Assembly: GCA_000507305.1 (NCBI GenBank)
Contig: DF239334.1
Span: forward strand, 124,001-188,000
Origin: Breviolum minutum Mf 1.05b.01
Taxonomy: Eukaryota > Sar > Dinophyceae > Suessiales > Symbiodiniaceae
Length of the DNA stretch: 64,000 nt
Direction: 5' to 3'
Made by a program: the position numbers and the translations under genes. This document shows positions 32,081-42,168 of the stretch, one piece after another. The notes under the pieces were generated by a model that did no database searches, was not told the DNA's origin, and saw only the letters and a list, made by a program, of their open reading frames with translations. The stretch's first letter is position 1; every line of letters starts with the position of its first letter.

Positions 32081-35000
32081 ATGAATCGCCTGCTGCAATG
32101 GCTCCCGACCCGCCTGGGCTTGCGGCGCTTTGCTGCGGCGCCGGGCACGTTGCTGGGAGAGGCTGGCCTGGTGAATAGTTGAACGGTTGAGATGTGTTTC
32201 TGTCCTAGATCTCATTGAGATGTTGACATGTTGATTATGTTGGGAATGGCAGGATGTTGAAATATGCTGTCTTTGAAAATTTGACCTGTCCGAGTTGTAT
32301 ATTTCTATAGATTTCTTAGTCTCCGGTGCCCACGTTTGCAGGAAAGCAACCAACGCTGGGTGTCATTACTGCGCAATTTAGGAGGAAGTCCACAAGGGCA
32401 GCTAAAAGCCTTGGAACTTATTGATTCCCAAGAAGTTTTAGAGCAGAACCTGGGACTGGAGGGTTGGGATGGATCAAGTGACTGTAGGATTGTAGGAGAT
32501 TGTATATGATGTATTGGATTCTAATAATATGATGAATGCCAGTTTGTTGCAGGTCATCTTGTGTGTTGGGGAAAAGTTAGGGATTTGGGGGGATTTGTTG
32601 GAGGGTTTAAGGGGAGGTGATTTTGTTCGATAGGCATTGCCTTTACGAATGTGACTCGGGACTGTTGTGCAACCAAAGGAATCAGCCGATGGATTGCTTT
32701 GTGATAGCTTTAAAGGCGCTTTGTTTCTCATGCGTGACAGATTTGTGTTCCCTGTGGTGCTGTCCTTGGGTTTCAACAGGCTTATATGGGTCATGTTTGC
32801 CTTTTGGTTCAACAAACCAATGGGGGAAAAACCTAGAAACAACCAAACTCGAATAATGCGTAGCTGCGTTTTGCAATGAAACATGGAAAGGATTCGAAAG
32901 GTCTGTAAAAAGACATTGGTTTTTCCATCCTCTCCATCCCAGGAAGCCCTTCCGAGACTTACTGGAAGATGTAGCACGACAGCTACCTCGTGATGTGGGA
33001 GAGAAGACCGCGTGGGAATCCACCGGACAACTGGCAAGTGTGCTCAAAAAGTTGAATGCCCAAAGTTTGCATCCTCGCCTGGGCACACGCCTTAATAATG
33101 CCCTTTTGCAGGCAGATGGAGTAGACCACCGGGATGCAGTGGGGGGTTTGGGGATGTGTTTGTATAATGTGTAAAAAAATATTTTATATACATGTGTGTC
33201 TAATACATGATTTTGCTGTAAGGATACCAAATTTTAAGATGAATGTGGCACTGTTTGCTATGCTGCTTCTGCTAGTTTTGTGCATCGACACGCTTTCGAT
33301 TGAACATCATAAAGATGTTTGAGATGACTTCCTGCAACCTGGTGTTGGTTTACGGATCCATCATGAAAACTCATGAAACCAGAAACCAAAAACCAACCCA
33401 CTTGGATTGCTAGAATTCCGATGCGAAGCTCGAAGAGATCATCGAGAAATTCTGTGGCAACGTGGCAGTTCCTTGTTGGCTTGGTCAAGGGTACATGTGC
33501 AGTGAATGATAGATCATTCGCGAAAGATAAAGAGAGATATCAAATGTTTTCAATGAATTTAATGGTGAAAGTTTGGTTGTTGAAAGTGGACTTTGACCCT
33601 GTTTTCCTACAGTCATTGACATTTCAATGCATTTCAGCAAATGTGCCACAACCAAGGATGACTATACTCTGTGGCTTCTGAACAGAAGCCCAGCCGTTTA
33701 GGGCTTCAGATATGGAAGTTCTATGATCTTTCTTGTTTTTTCTTGTGGTTGTCATCATTTCTTGTGCTTCTTTATGTTCTTGCCAGCGTTGGGATTGTAT
33801 GTGGCGCCTGTCACTAGCATTTGACCTGGAATTTGGTAAGGAAAGTTAGGAGGACGTTTGGATTCCTTGAAATTTGAAGAGCTCGCTACTTGGCTTACAA
33901 CTGTGACTTAGCCATTCGGAAAGAGAACCTTAAAGCATATGCCTTTTCAAAACCAACATCACCCACAATTCCAACAATTAAAACTTTAAGTGCATGTTTT
34001 TTTGACAAATTTCTGCTTAATCACTTTAGTTAATTATTTGGTGTTCAATGATTGTGTGAGAGTAGTCACCAGTTGCTTCAACTTTCACCCAGGTGGCCTT
34101 CTTACATTTGTTGGCTCCGTTGGGTGCCACTGCGGCCTCCACTCCTGCAGTTTCCTCGCGTGTGCGACAACGTTTGGTGGGTCAGTCGAGCGAGCTTCCA
34201 ACGACCTCAGCCACCTGGGCGCAACTGTTGCAGATCTACGACCAGGTCAGGGATATGCCAACGGAAGATGATGGAAATCTGTGGATTTTTTTAAATGAAG
34301 ATACTGTAGATGTGATATGAGAATATATTTTGGCTACTGTTCGTGTACTACATGTTTGAAAAGGCAAAAATTGAATATATATATATATACATGACATGTA
34401 TGATAAAAGATCAAAAGAAGAACAAAAGAAGGTCAACAGTTTAAAGAAGCTTTCCAGACTGGACTCCGTTAAATCCAGCGAATCAATTTCATCGGAGGAA
34501 GGTGAATGGTTAGACTGGCTAGATTTAGACTAGTCACTAGACAAACTTAAACAAATGGGTTAGTGTGTCCAAATCACGCGACAGAAGTCAGAAGATTGCG
34601 TACCATTCACTATGAGTAAGCATAGCAAGTATTCATTGAACCTATTTCACGCCAACCAAAAAAACAACTTTTGCCTCAGGAGGCCTCTGCAATTCAAGCC
34701 TGGGAGATCCTAGATGCCGCTTGGACTGCCCACATGAAAGGCATTCTTTCGACTATATAGTTTTTTGCATTTGTTTGGCGACATAATTACCGCAACTGCA
34801 GGCTGTAGGAAGTTTAGACTCTTACTCCATCTTTTTCTTTGTCCCTTGCTTGCTACATTCATATTGAAAAGCATTGTTCAATACACATTTCCTTGTCCTT
34901 GTTGCACAAGAACTTGCCCATCGTAGCCCCCAAGTTGTTATAAAGCTATTCTACTGTGAAGTGAGCACTGAAAACATGAGGCATTGATGCAGCAAAAGGT

Positions 35001-37910
35001 TGCCATTAGCAACTGGAACCTGCCCGAGATGGCAGTTTTGGGCTCCATGCTTGCTTCTTGGACCAGCTTACGGGGAAGTATTTCCACCTAGTTTGCGACA
35101 GGAAAGGATCTGGAAAGCTGCAACACTGGAATCAAAGGGGGAGGAACATGTTTTGCGTTTCTTGCAGCATTTTGGTGAAATTTCACCTCGTCCAGTGAAG
35201 ACTCTGAACTCAAGGGGATCCAATTAGGTGATAAAAATAAACTTCATCCATATTCAAATCTACAAATCCAGGAACGTCACGGGCTTCCAAGACATGAAAA
35301 CCTTGCAGAAGAGCTCCTGAAGAAGGTTGTGCCACAGATTTCAGAGGAGCCTTGCAGCTTGGAAACGGTGTTAAATTGTCACTATGTGCAGGACATGTAA
35401 ACATGATTAGCATCACTTCCTTTAATTTTAACCTACATTCAAGACGCTGAGTCTTGACATGCTTTGGCTTTGAGCCTCCGCAGATCGAAGCCCAAGGTAC
35501 TCGTCGCAGCATTGCATGGTCTTGCATGAGTCATACTTGTAGTCACTATAGTCAATCTACCGATTTTCCAAACGGCCAGATGAAACTGAAACCAGACCTT
35601 TTCTTTTACAGCTCAAGAGATCTATGGAAATATGTATTTTTTTCCGCATTTTGGGCAGCATTTTCTGATAAAAGGATGTAAAAGGGAGTTCTGAATTTAA
35701 CATCTAAAGTAGCAATGGTTTCTTCAAACAAACAATCTGGTGTATCCACCCTTTAGCGCTAGTAATCAGATGTAGTCTCAGCGTGTTGGAGACAGATTTC
35801 CCCAGAAAAAAAGATGTCAGGATTCCGACCTGGAGCTTATGCTGTTGTGTATCTCTGGTGGGCTAAAGCTTCACACACCTACAGCTGAAATGGCTCAGAA
35901 ACTGGGCCACAAGCATAGACACGCATGACTCATGACTGGGTTGATGTTAAGAGACAAACATGAGATGAACAATGTAGCGAATGTAGTGTCGTGTACTGCA
36001 TATGTTTGAGACCACTCAGCTGTTTGAGCATGAATTTATTCAAACAAATCCATTTCCAGCTCTAGACACATGCTCCACCGTTTGCCCAAAATTGCCACCT
36101 TTTGAAACGAGGAAGGCTTCCTTCGCACTGGCGAAGATGGGTTCTGTAGCCACTTCTGGCCGGGATGCTTTGCAAATCGTGTCCTTAAGTCTGCGACTTT
36201 GGCCGCTGCACAAGGCGACAACATTTGCAGCTCGGTTTTGAAAGAGGAAACAATCACAAGTCACAAGCATTGTTTCACCTTAGTTTGTTGCAGAACTTGA
36301 GCTCTAGACGCATGCAATTCTACAGATCACAAGCTTCCGTCCAATCAAGTCAAATTTCACCAAGGAGGTGCCAAAGAAAGCGATGTCAGGAGTCTCTCGT
36401 GCCATGGTGGCCAAGCTTTTACCTTTGTGCGCCAGCGCTGGTGCTAGCTTCACTGGCCAAAAGGGAGATGACGATGGAGAGCCCGGCTTCATGATTTTCA
36501 TCCATCTTGGCGTAAAGTCAAACGACCTGCTTTCAGTTGTTGTTTCTTATCGCTGGAATCATTCATGGAACAATTCAACTTCAAGCCTCACAGGAAACGC
36601 TGCGACTGCCCTGGCATCCTTGCGGCCATTTCTGGAATTTTTGGAGGTGGAGGCCACATCTTTCGCCAAGAGCATGGAGATGAAGGACGAAGAAAATTTG
36701 GATGTTTGGGCAAGCTGAGAACCTTCCAGTGAAATGAAATGGGCAAATGGGAAAGTGACATGAATCCAGCCTTTGCAATGCCTAATGCGGAAGCATTGCC
36801 GAATCAAATCTAGTCATTTTAGTTGAAGCTTTTTGAATCAAGGATATAGCTGTACGTCAGCCTCTGGACCTCCAAAAACAAGATCTATATAGACTGAAGC
36901 TTCTGGAGCTTAAAATCATTCCATGATTTCAAGTTGCTTGATTGGAGGCAATGGAAAATTGCACTCAAAATTTGAAACTATCTGTCGAGGAGTTTTGCTC
37001 CTCAGCCTTGGCCTTGGCTCGACTTGGCCTTGGACATGATTTTCTGATTGCAGGTGACTTAGAAGCTCGATGCTTGGCCAAACAGTGAAAGACTGTAAAT
37101 GCCATCACGTAATGTGTCTCTGCGGTACATTTGCAAATGATTTGCATCCTTTAGATGCGTCAGAATTTTCGACATTGAGCTGCATATGAAACATCAACTG
37201 ATCAACATTTACCATATCCAGGGATAGCATCACCATCATCACCCACATTAGACCTGACATCCTGAGATGAGTTCATTTTTCAGGACTTGGTACGGGTCCC
37301 TCCTTGGAACCTTCCAGCACTGGGCAGCTGCTATGGGCCATGGCCGCCTTAGATGCCTCCAAAGTAGCCTGGAGCTTGATCCCTCATCTCAGCCGTATCA
37401 GCACCTGGGTCTGGAACCATTAATGATATCAAGCAAAAAATCAATCAAAAGTCATGAAACCTCGTGCAAAATTTGGAAGATGAGAAGTTGTTTTATTAAT
37501 TACTGTATGGCTTTATTCAATTCTTTCGCATTGAATCCAAGATGGATGCAAAAGGGATGAGGACCTTGACTGGATGTTGTCAATGTTTTTGAAGAATCAG
37601 ATCAAATTGTTTCTTAAGATGATACTCGATGATACTCGTATGTTACATGTTTTACATGTTTCATAGAGCTGAGCATCACATTGCCACCAGCAAGACTGAA
37701 CATCTTTTGCGTAACAACAACCAGACACATGGCACGACACAACACACACACACATGTATCAACAACAGCATTTTTTGAGTGATTTGTCACCATTGAGGTG
37801 AAAACTTGGAGCCAGCAGATCGAGCCTTGCTGTTTGAAGCTCTTAGCAGCCAAGCAATTTTCAATCCCAAAAGCCTGGAGAGTCAGACACAGGCGACACT
37901 CCCAGCGTAG
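32081..37910 (+). CDS. mitochondrion-targeted protein with RAP/FASTK-like helical repeats
   Basis: ATG at 32081 opens an Arg/Leu/Ala-rich presequence without acidic residues (MNRLLQWLPTRLGLRRFAAA), typical of mitochondrial import signals. Exon 1 (32081-32170) is exactly 30 codons. Exon 2, from 32342 after tttgcag, is in phase (QRWVSLLRNLGGSPQGQLKA). Further exons: about 32943-33172 (KPFRDLLEDVARQLPRDVGE), 34093-34245 (51 codons in phase 0; TTSATWAQLLQIYDQ), 35067-35194, 35272-35396 in matching phase (ENLAEELLKKVVPQISEEP), about 36330-36460, about 36580-36710, 37284-37408 (TGQLLWAMAALDASKVAWSL) and a last exon about 37799-37910 ending in TAG (EPADRALLFEALSSQAIFN). The phrase LLWAMAAL is typical of the Leu/Trp-rich helical repeats in RAP, FASTK and octotricopeptide organelle RNA-binding proteins. 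A C-terminal RAP domain itself is not seen. The minus-strand frames of 182-187 codons over 32474-33230 are shadows. Probable role: organelle RNA processing. Confidence 0.6.
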
Positions 37911-37969
37911 CTTGATGTTGCATCAAAACCCCAAGGTCTCAAAGATTTCTATACTTTGAATATCTTGGA

Positions 37970-39599
37970 ATGATGGCCATGTCAGCAGAAACATCTATGG
38001 ATGCATATGGCTATGTATGGCTCAAGGTTCAAACACTAAGTGCCCCTTTCTTAGCTTTCAAGATGAAGAGCGCAATTGTCTCTGAAGGATCCGAGACTCG
38101 AAGCCATCATGCATGCATGGAATGGGCAAGGCGAGTGCATGAGGTGCAGAGCAAGAGGAATCCACGTGAGTGGGAGGCAGCAAAACAAAGGATTGAATCA
38201 GCCCGAGAACATGAAAGGCAATCTCGAAAGTGCAAAGCTGTGAAGAATCACGCCATTCGTTCCAGAGCTCTTGCAGCCGAAGGCCTGCGACAAATGTCAG
38301 CGGCACCTGTTTCCGAGCATATGGCTGTGCAAACAAGATGGATGTCTGCCCAAGAGAGCTCCGCAAAATATGCTTCTGCACGCTGGGATGCTTTCAGCAG
38401 AGCTCCCGCAGCAGCTGAGCCACAAGTCTTGGTGGATGAGAGTGACGATGAGGCGATGGCAGAAGCAGCGGATCTTATGGGTGCAGGAGATGCCACAGCA
38501 TTGACTGCCTTAGGCAATGATGGCCTGCAAGAAGATGGAAGAGGTGGAGGGCAAAGTATTGAAGAATTGCTTGCACAACTTCGGACCGAACCAGCCGATG
38601 AAGAGGAATGTGCTGCAAAGTTCATGTTGTATGAGGGCTATGCCCGTGAGGTGGAGGAGATGCGCAATACCCTGTTGAAGTTCAACGATGAGACCAGGCC
38701 AACCTTGCCTCCCACTGTGGCAGCAGATTTGGGGAACCAGATTGGCAAGATCGATTCTACAGAGGCGATGGGTATCCCAGATGATGTCAGAGAATGGTTT
38801 GTGTTCCACATGATGAAGAAAGCGGAAAGAAATAATGTGAGCATGGCACGTATTCTGGACAGCTTTGAAAAGAAGTTGGCCTTTCTAGCCAAGAATGATC
38901 AAGAGGAGTGTCCTGTTTGCTTGGATAAGTTTGAAAGTGAAGACAAGGCACCAGAGACATTGGGTTGTTGCCACAAAGTTTGCAAGGAGTGCTGGCAGAG
39001 TTGGTCACAGGTCATGGGAGGGCGACCATTTTGTCCCCTTTGTCGTCATGACGAATTCCTTGGTGCAGTTGCCTCACGACTTTCTGAAGCTGAAGGGTGA
39101 GTTAGTGTTCACAAGTGGCCAGATCCTACCTTTGAGGGATGTACAGTGGATCGGCCACAAACACCCTGCTACTTTGGAGCAGGGGAAAGAATCACAGCGT
39201 GAGGAAAAAGGGTGGGCACATTTCTTTGGAATCATCATGACAGCCCCTTCTTTTTTTACATCAGCATGCCTAGATGACCAGCTCCCTTGTGGTTGGACTG
39301 TTGGATCAGGTGTGGAAGCGCTGGGCGGAAACCTGGTCCGAGCAATCGCGCATGCCAAGGTCAGGGGAATGGAGATCTAAGAGAAGCAAGGCTCAGATGA
39401 TGCACCCCTGTCACTTCAAGTTAGTCAAGTTGGTCAAGAGTTGAATAGCACAAGCACTGAGAGATACTGAGACTGTAGATTGACCATTGACCATCACCTT
39501 TTCCAGTTGGACGATGCTCCAGGTCGGAGAACGTGGCTTTCCTGGTGTCACAGCTGCAGAACCTCGCAGAAGTTCCTCGTTGCTGATATTTTAGCATAT
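37970..39599 (+). CDS. RING-finger (C3HC4) protein, probable E3 ubiquitin ligase
   Basis: The main exon runs from an ATG at 37970 (a second, perhaps better, ATG lies at 38063 just after cccctttcttag) to 39096. It encodes about 345-376 aa: a charged helical N-terminus (NPREWEAAKQRIESAREHER), a hydrophilic acidic middle (VDESDDEAMAEAADL), a helical segment (AREVEEMRNTLLKFNDETRP) and a C-terminal RING with CPVC at residue 314, CCH, VCKEC and CPLC at residue 355 (numbering from 37970). All eight zinc ligands of the C3HC4 pattern are present. The frame reaches TGA at 39098, but a consensus donor gtgagt at 39097 would instead splice to 39507 or 39523, adding a short tail (for example ENVAFLVSQLQNLAEVPRC). 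RING proteins bind E2 enzymes and transfer ubiquitin; the substrate is unknown. Confidence 0.85.
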
Positions 39600-40074
39600 G
39601 ACTGTACAGTTGTATCGTCAAAGGATTCGGTATCATCAGTTCATTTGGTAGTAGGAGTAGCGTGGATCCATACAGGTGACATACATCCCAGTCGTGTCCC
39701 AAACACAGATCCACATCGTGAAACCAGGAATGCGAAGCGGAGGCTCAGATCGGCCGCTCGTTACCGCAAAGTTACTGCAAGGTTGTTTTTTGTTGCGATT
39801 GGAATTGCCAAATGTCCTGAAGTTATATATTATAGGCGGATTATTTGATAATTAACATGCAATAGATGGTATCATAGATCTATAGTACCATGAAAACTCA
39901 CAGGGACCGCCATGGCATGGTATGCGAACTGATCAGATCATCGTGTATCAACAATCATCAGTTGAATTGCTTGAGTGCCTTCATTTGTTTTTGCCTTTCT
40001 TCACTATTTAAATTCCAAAAAGGTATTGGGTACCCGCGTGACTTGGGGCGACTTGCATCTGAAAAAATCTGAGG
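39600..40074. other. intergenic, nothing firm
   Basis: One frame near 40020-40074 (VLGTRVTWGDLHLKKSEVKV) is open after an aaaaag acceptor but conflicts in frame with the next exon. Otherwise no feature. Confidence 0.3.
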
Positions 40075-41925
40075 TCAAAGTCCTTGGAAGGCTCCTATCC
40101 TTTTCAATCAGAAGAAGATCATCTTAGACCTGCTGCCAACAGCACGTCACCCTGCCTCTGGTAAAACAAGAGGTGATTTGATGCTGAAGCACAACACTTG
40201 GGTTCCCTGGCGCGAATTCATATGTTTGGCACATCATTCAGATGTGCCACTCCCAACGGGCATCGGGATTCGTGGGGATGTGCAGTCTATAGATGCAGCA
40301 TTACTATATTTATAATATGTATGTATACATATAATAATCACATTATTATGGTATAGTTAGTGTATAGTTGGCTGGGTTTGGTGGTGTATGTTGAGAAAGT
40401 TGGATCTTGCATTTTGCTGGATAACTCAAATACAAAAAGGAGGATCCACCAGAAATTTCAATACTATTCATGGCCCCATGACACCCCTGATTTCATCAGG
40501 GTCCGCAATACCCTACTTTCGACTGCAGTTTCCTATAGCAACACCACAACAAGGCTGAACATGGTTACACCGTGCTGGTGATCCCTGACGCTGAGTGGGA
40601 CAAGCAAATGCCAGATGGTCAAAAGAGCTCTTTGAAGTGGATCAAAGATAAAGTCTCGCAACTTCAAAAGCAGATGATTTTGCAAAATGCAGATCTGCAG
40701 AATGGAGGCTTTGATGAGGAGGTGCCACACTACCTGGAATCACTTTGGAGTTGTTTGAATCATTCGGTGTGTGGAACTTGAGGTGAAAATTTTGTATATT
40801 TGTCTGTATTATATGGTGTGTTTCTTGGAATTTCGTTAGAGTCGTAAGAATTCATAAGGATCCATATTTTATGAATGATATTGATTGATAGTGTATCTAT
40901 TTTTGTGATTTTTTTTTCACTCCCTGAAACTAACAGCAAAAAGTTCCTGAAAATCGTGGCCCCCTGCAATTTCAGGAGGTTTAGATTCCTCTTGGAAAAA
41001 CCACCATTTTTTTGGGGCGAAAACGACAACGACTGTGATGCAGCGAGGTCACAAAGCAACTGATGCAGCTGGAACTTGGACCTCGTGGTATTAATACCGA
41101 TGGCCTGAAGCGTCTTAGCCAACTGTCCGTTGACAATCAGATGCTCGACCGTGATCATGTTTTTTGGTTGGGGGGGGGGAAAGAGGGTTGGTTTGCAGGA
41201 AACATTTTAATCATTTAATTTATATTTTTAGTTCATTTCTTTCTGACTTGACGAAGTCAACTGGTATATGTGGTCCATTCACTAGATACCATAGGCTCCA
41301 TGTACTTGCACGGTTTCGGGATTCTTTGCCAGTTGTTTTTGTACCTAGTTGTGTGTGTTTGTGTGTATGCCACCTCCAGCATTTGGGAAGGTGAAGTCCA
41401 GAGTTTTTGGGATCAATCACTTGACGTCAGCTGACTGCGTTTCGGATATCCCATCCCGCGAGGAAGCGTGTCATCACCAAGTACAAACGCACCCTCTTGG
41501 ATAATGTGAAAAATCCCACCGCTTGGTTGTTTGGCATCATCAAGAAGGAGGCAAGACGGCAAGACGTGTTTGGGGTTTACTTGAAGTGGCTACGCGGCAA
41601 CAATTCCATTGTGAGTAAGATTGATAATGCATGAATCTTTGAATGTTTTTGATAAGAAATATATATATATATATATATATTGTGGATGGCATGAAGAATG
41701 AAGATCACCAACTATTTATCCACTATTGTAATTACTGCAATTACATTTGTAGATATTGATTTAACATCATCAGTTCTCCGGGAGAAAGCCATTGCTATAA
41801 GATTTTCATCATGACTATGACTTTCACGTCACCTTCACCCTCAGGTGATTCGTTTGGCATTGGAATCTGCCAGGAGCAAATTCCACAGACAACACCGACA
41901 GAGGAGACCGCGAGTGCTGTTGTGA
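40075..41925 (+). CDS. multi-exon protein of unknown family with phased exons
   Basis: Exons: about 40075-40290 (LDLLPTARHPASGKTRGDLM, then HNTWVPWREFICLAHHSDV); 40539 to about 40772 after tcctatag (EHGYTVLVIPDAEWDKQMPD, then IKDKVSQLQKQMILQNADLQ); 41044-41158 after gatgcag (EVTKQLMQLELGPRGINTDG); 41431-41610 after ttgacgtcag, exactly 60 codons to a consensus gtgagt (LLDNVKNPTAWLFGIIKKEA); and a terminal exon 41845-41925 after cctcag ending in TGA (LALESARSKFHRQHRQRRPR). The last three joins are all in phase 0. The phrase NVKNPTAWLFGIIKKEARR recalls a short element (NPSAxL...I) in many uncharacterised dinoflagellate proteins; this is from memory and not a firm family assignment. The protein is soluble, helical and basic at the C-terminus, so RNA or nucleic-acid binding is possible. 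Confidence 0.65.
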
Positions 41926-42168
41926 GACGACCTGAGAAGGGTTGGAGCCATGATGGACGTGGATTAGATCAGGCGACTTGAAGGATTAAAATGGGACTAT
42001 AGCGGCTGGGGAACTTAGTAGGTAATACATGAATTTCAAGGAAATGATTCTAGACTCCAATTGTGGGATTACGGTTTGCTTGGTTGAAAGCCACGTGTCA
42101 CGCTATATAACTCACGACATCTTGTGACCAAACTCTCCGTTTTGTTGTTCTTGCGGTGCACCTCACAG
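41926..42168. other. short intergenic spacer
   Basis: AT-rich spacer between the stop at 41923-41925 and the first recognised S1 exon; it may include an unseen first exon of the S1 gene. Confidence 0.4.

Noticed and set aside
32474-33230. Two long minus-strand frames of 182-187 codons
   Set aside because: They mirror the + exon about 32943-33172, whose translation has normal composition and fits the splice signals; the minus reading is Ser/Arg/His-rich as expected for an antisense shadow.
38012-38027. TGGCTCAAG upstream of the RING gene as a spliced-leader relic
   Set aside because: Only nine bases match and the preceding bases disagree; expected by chance at this length.
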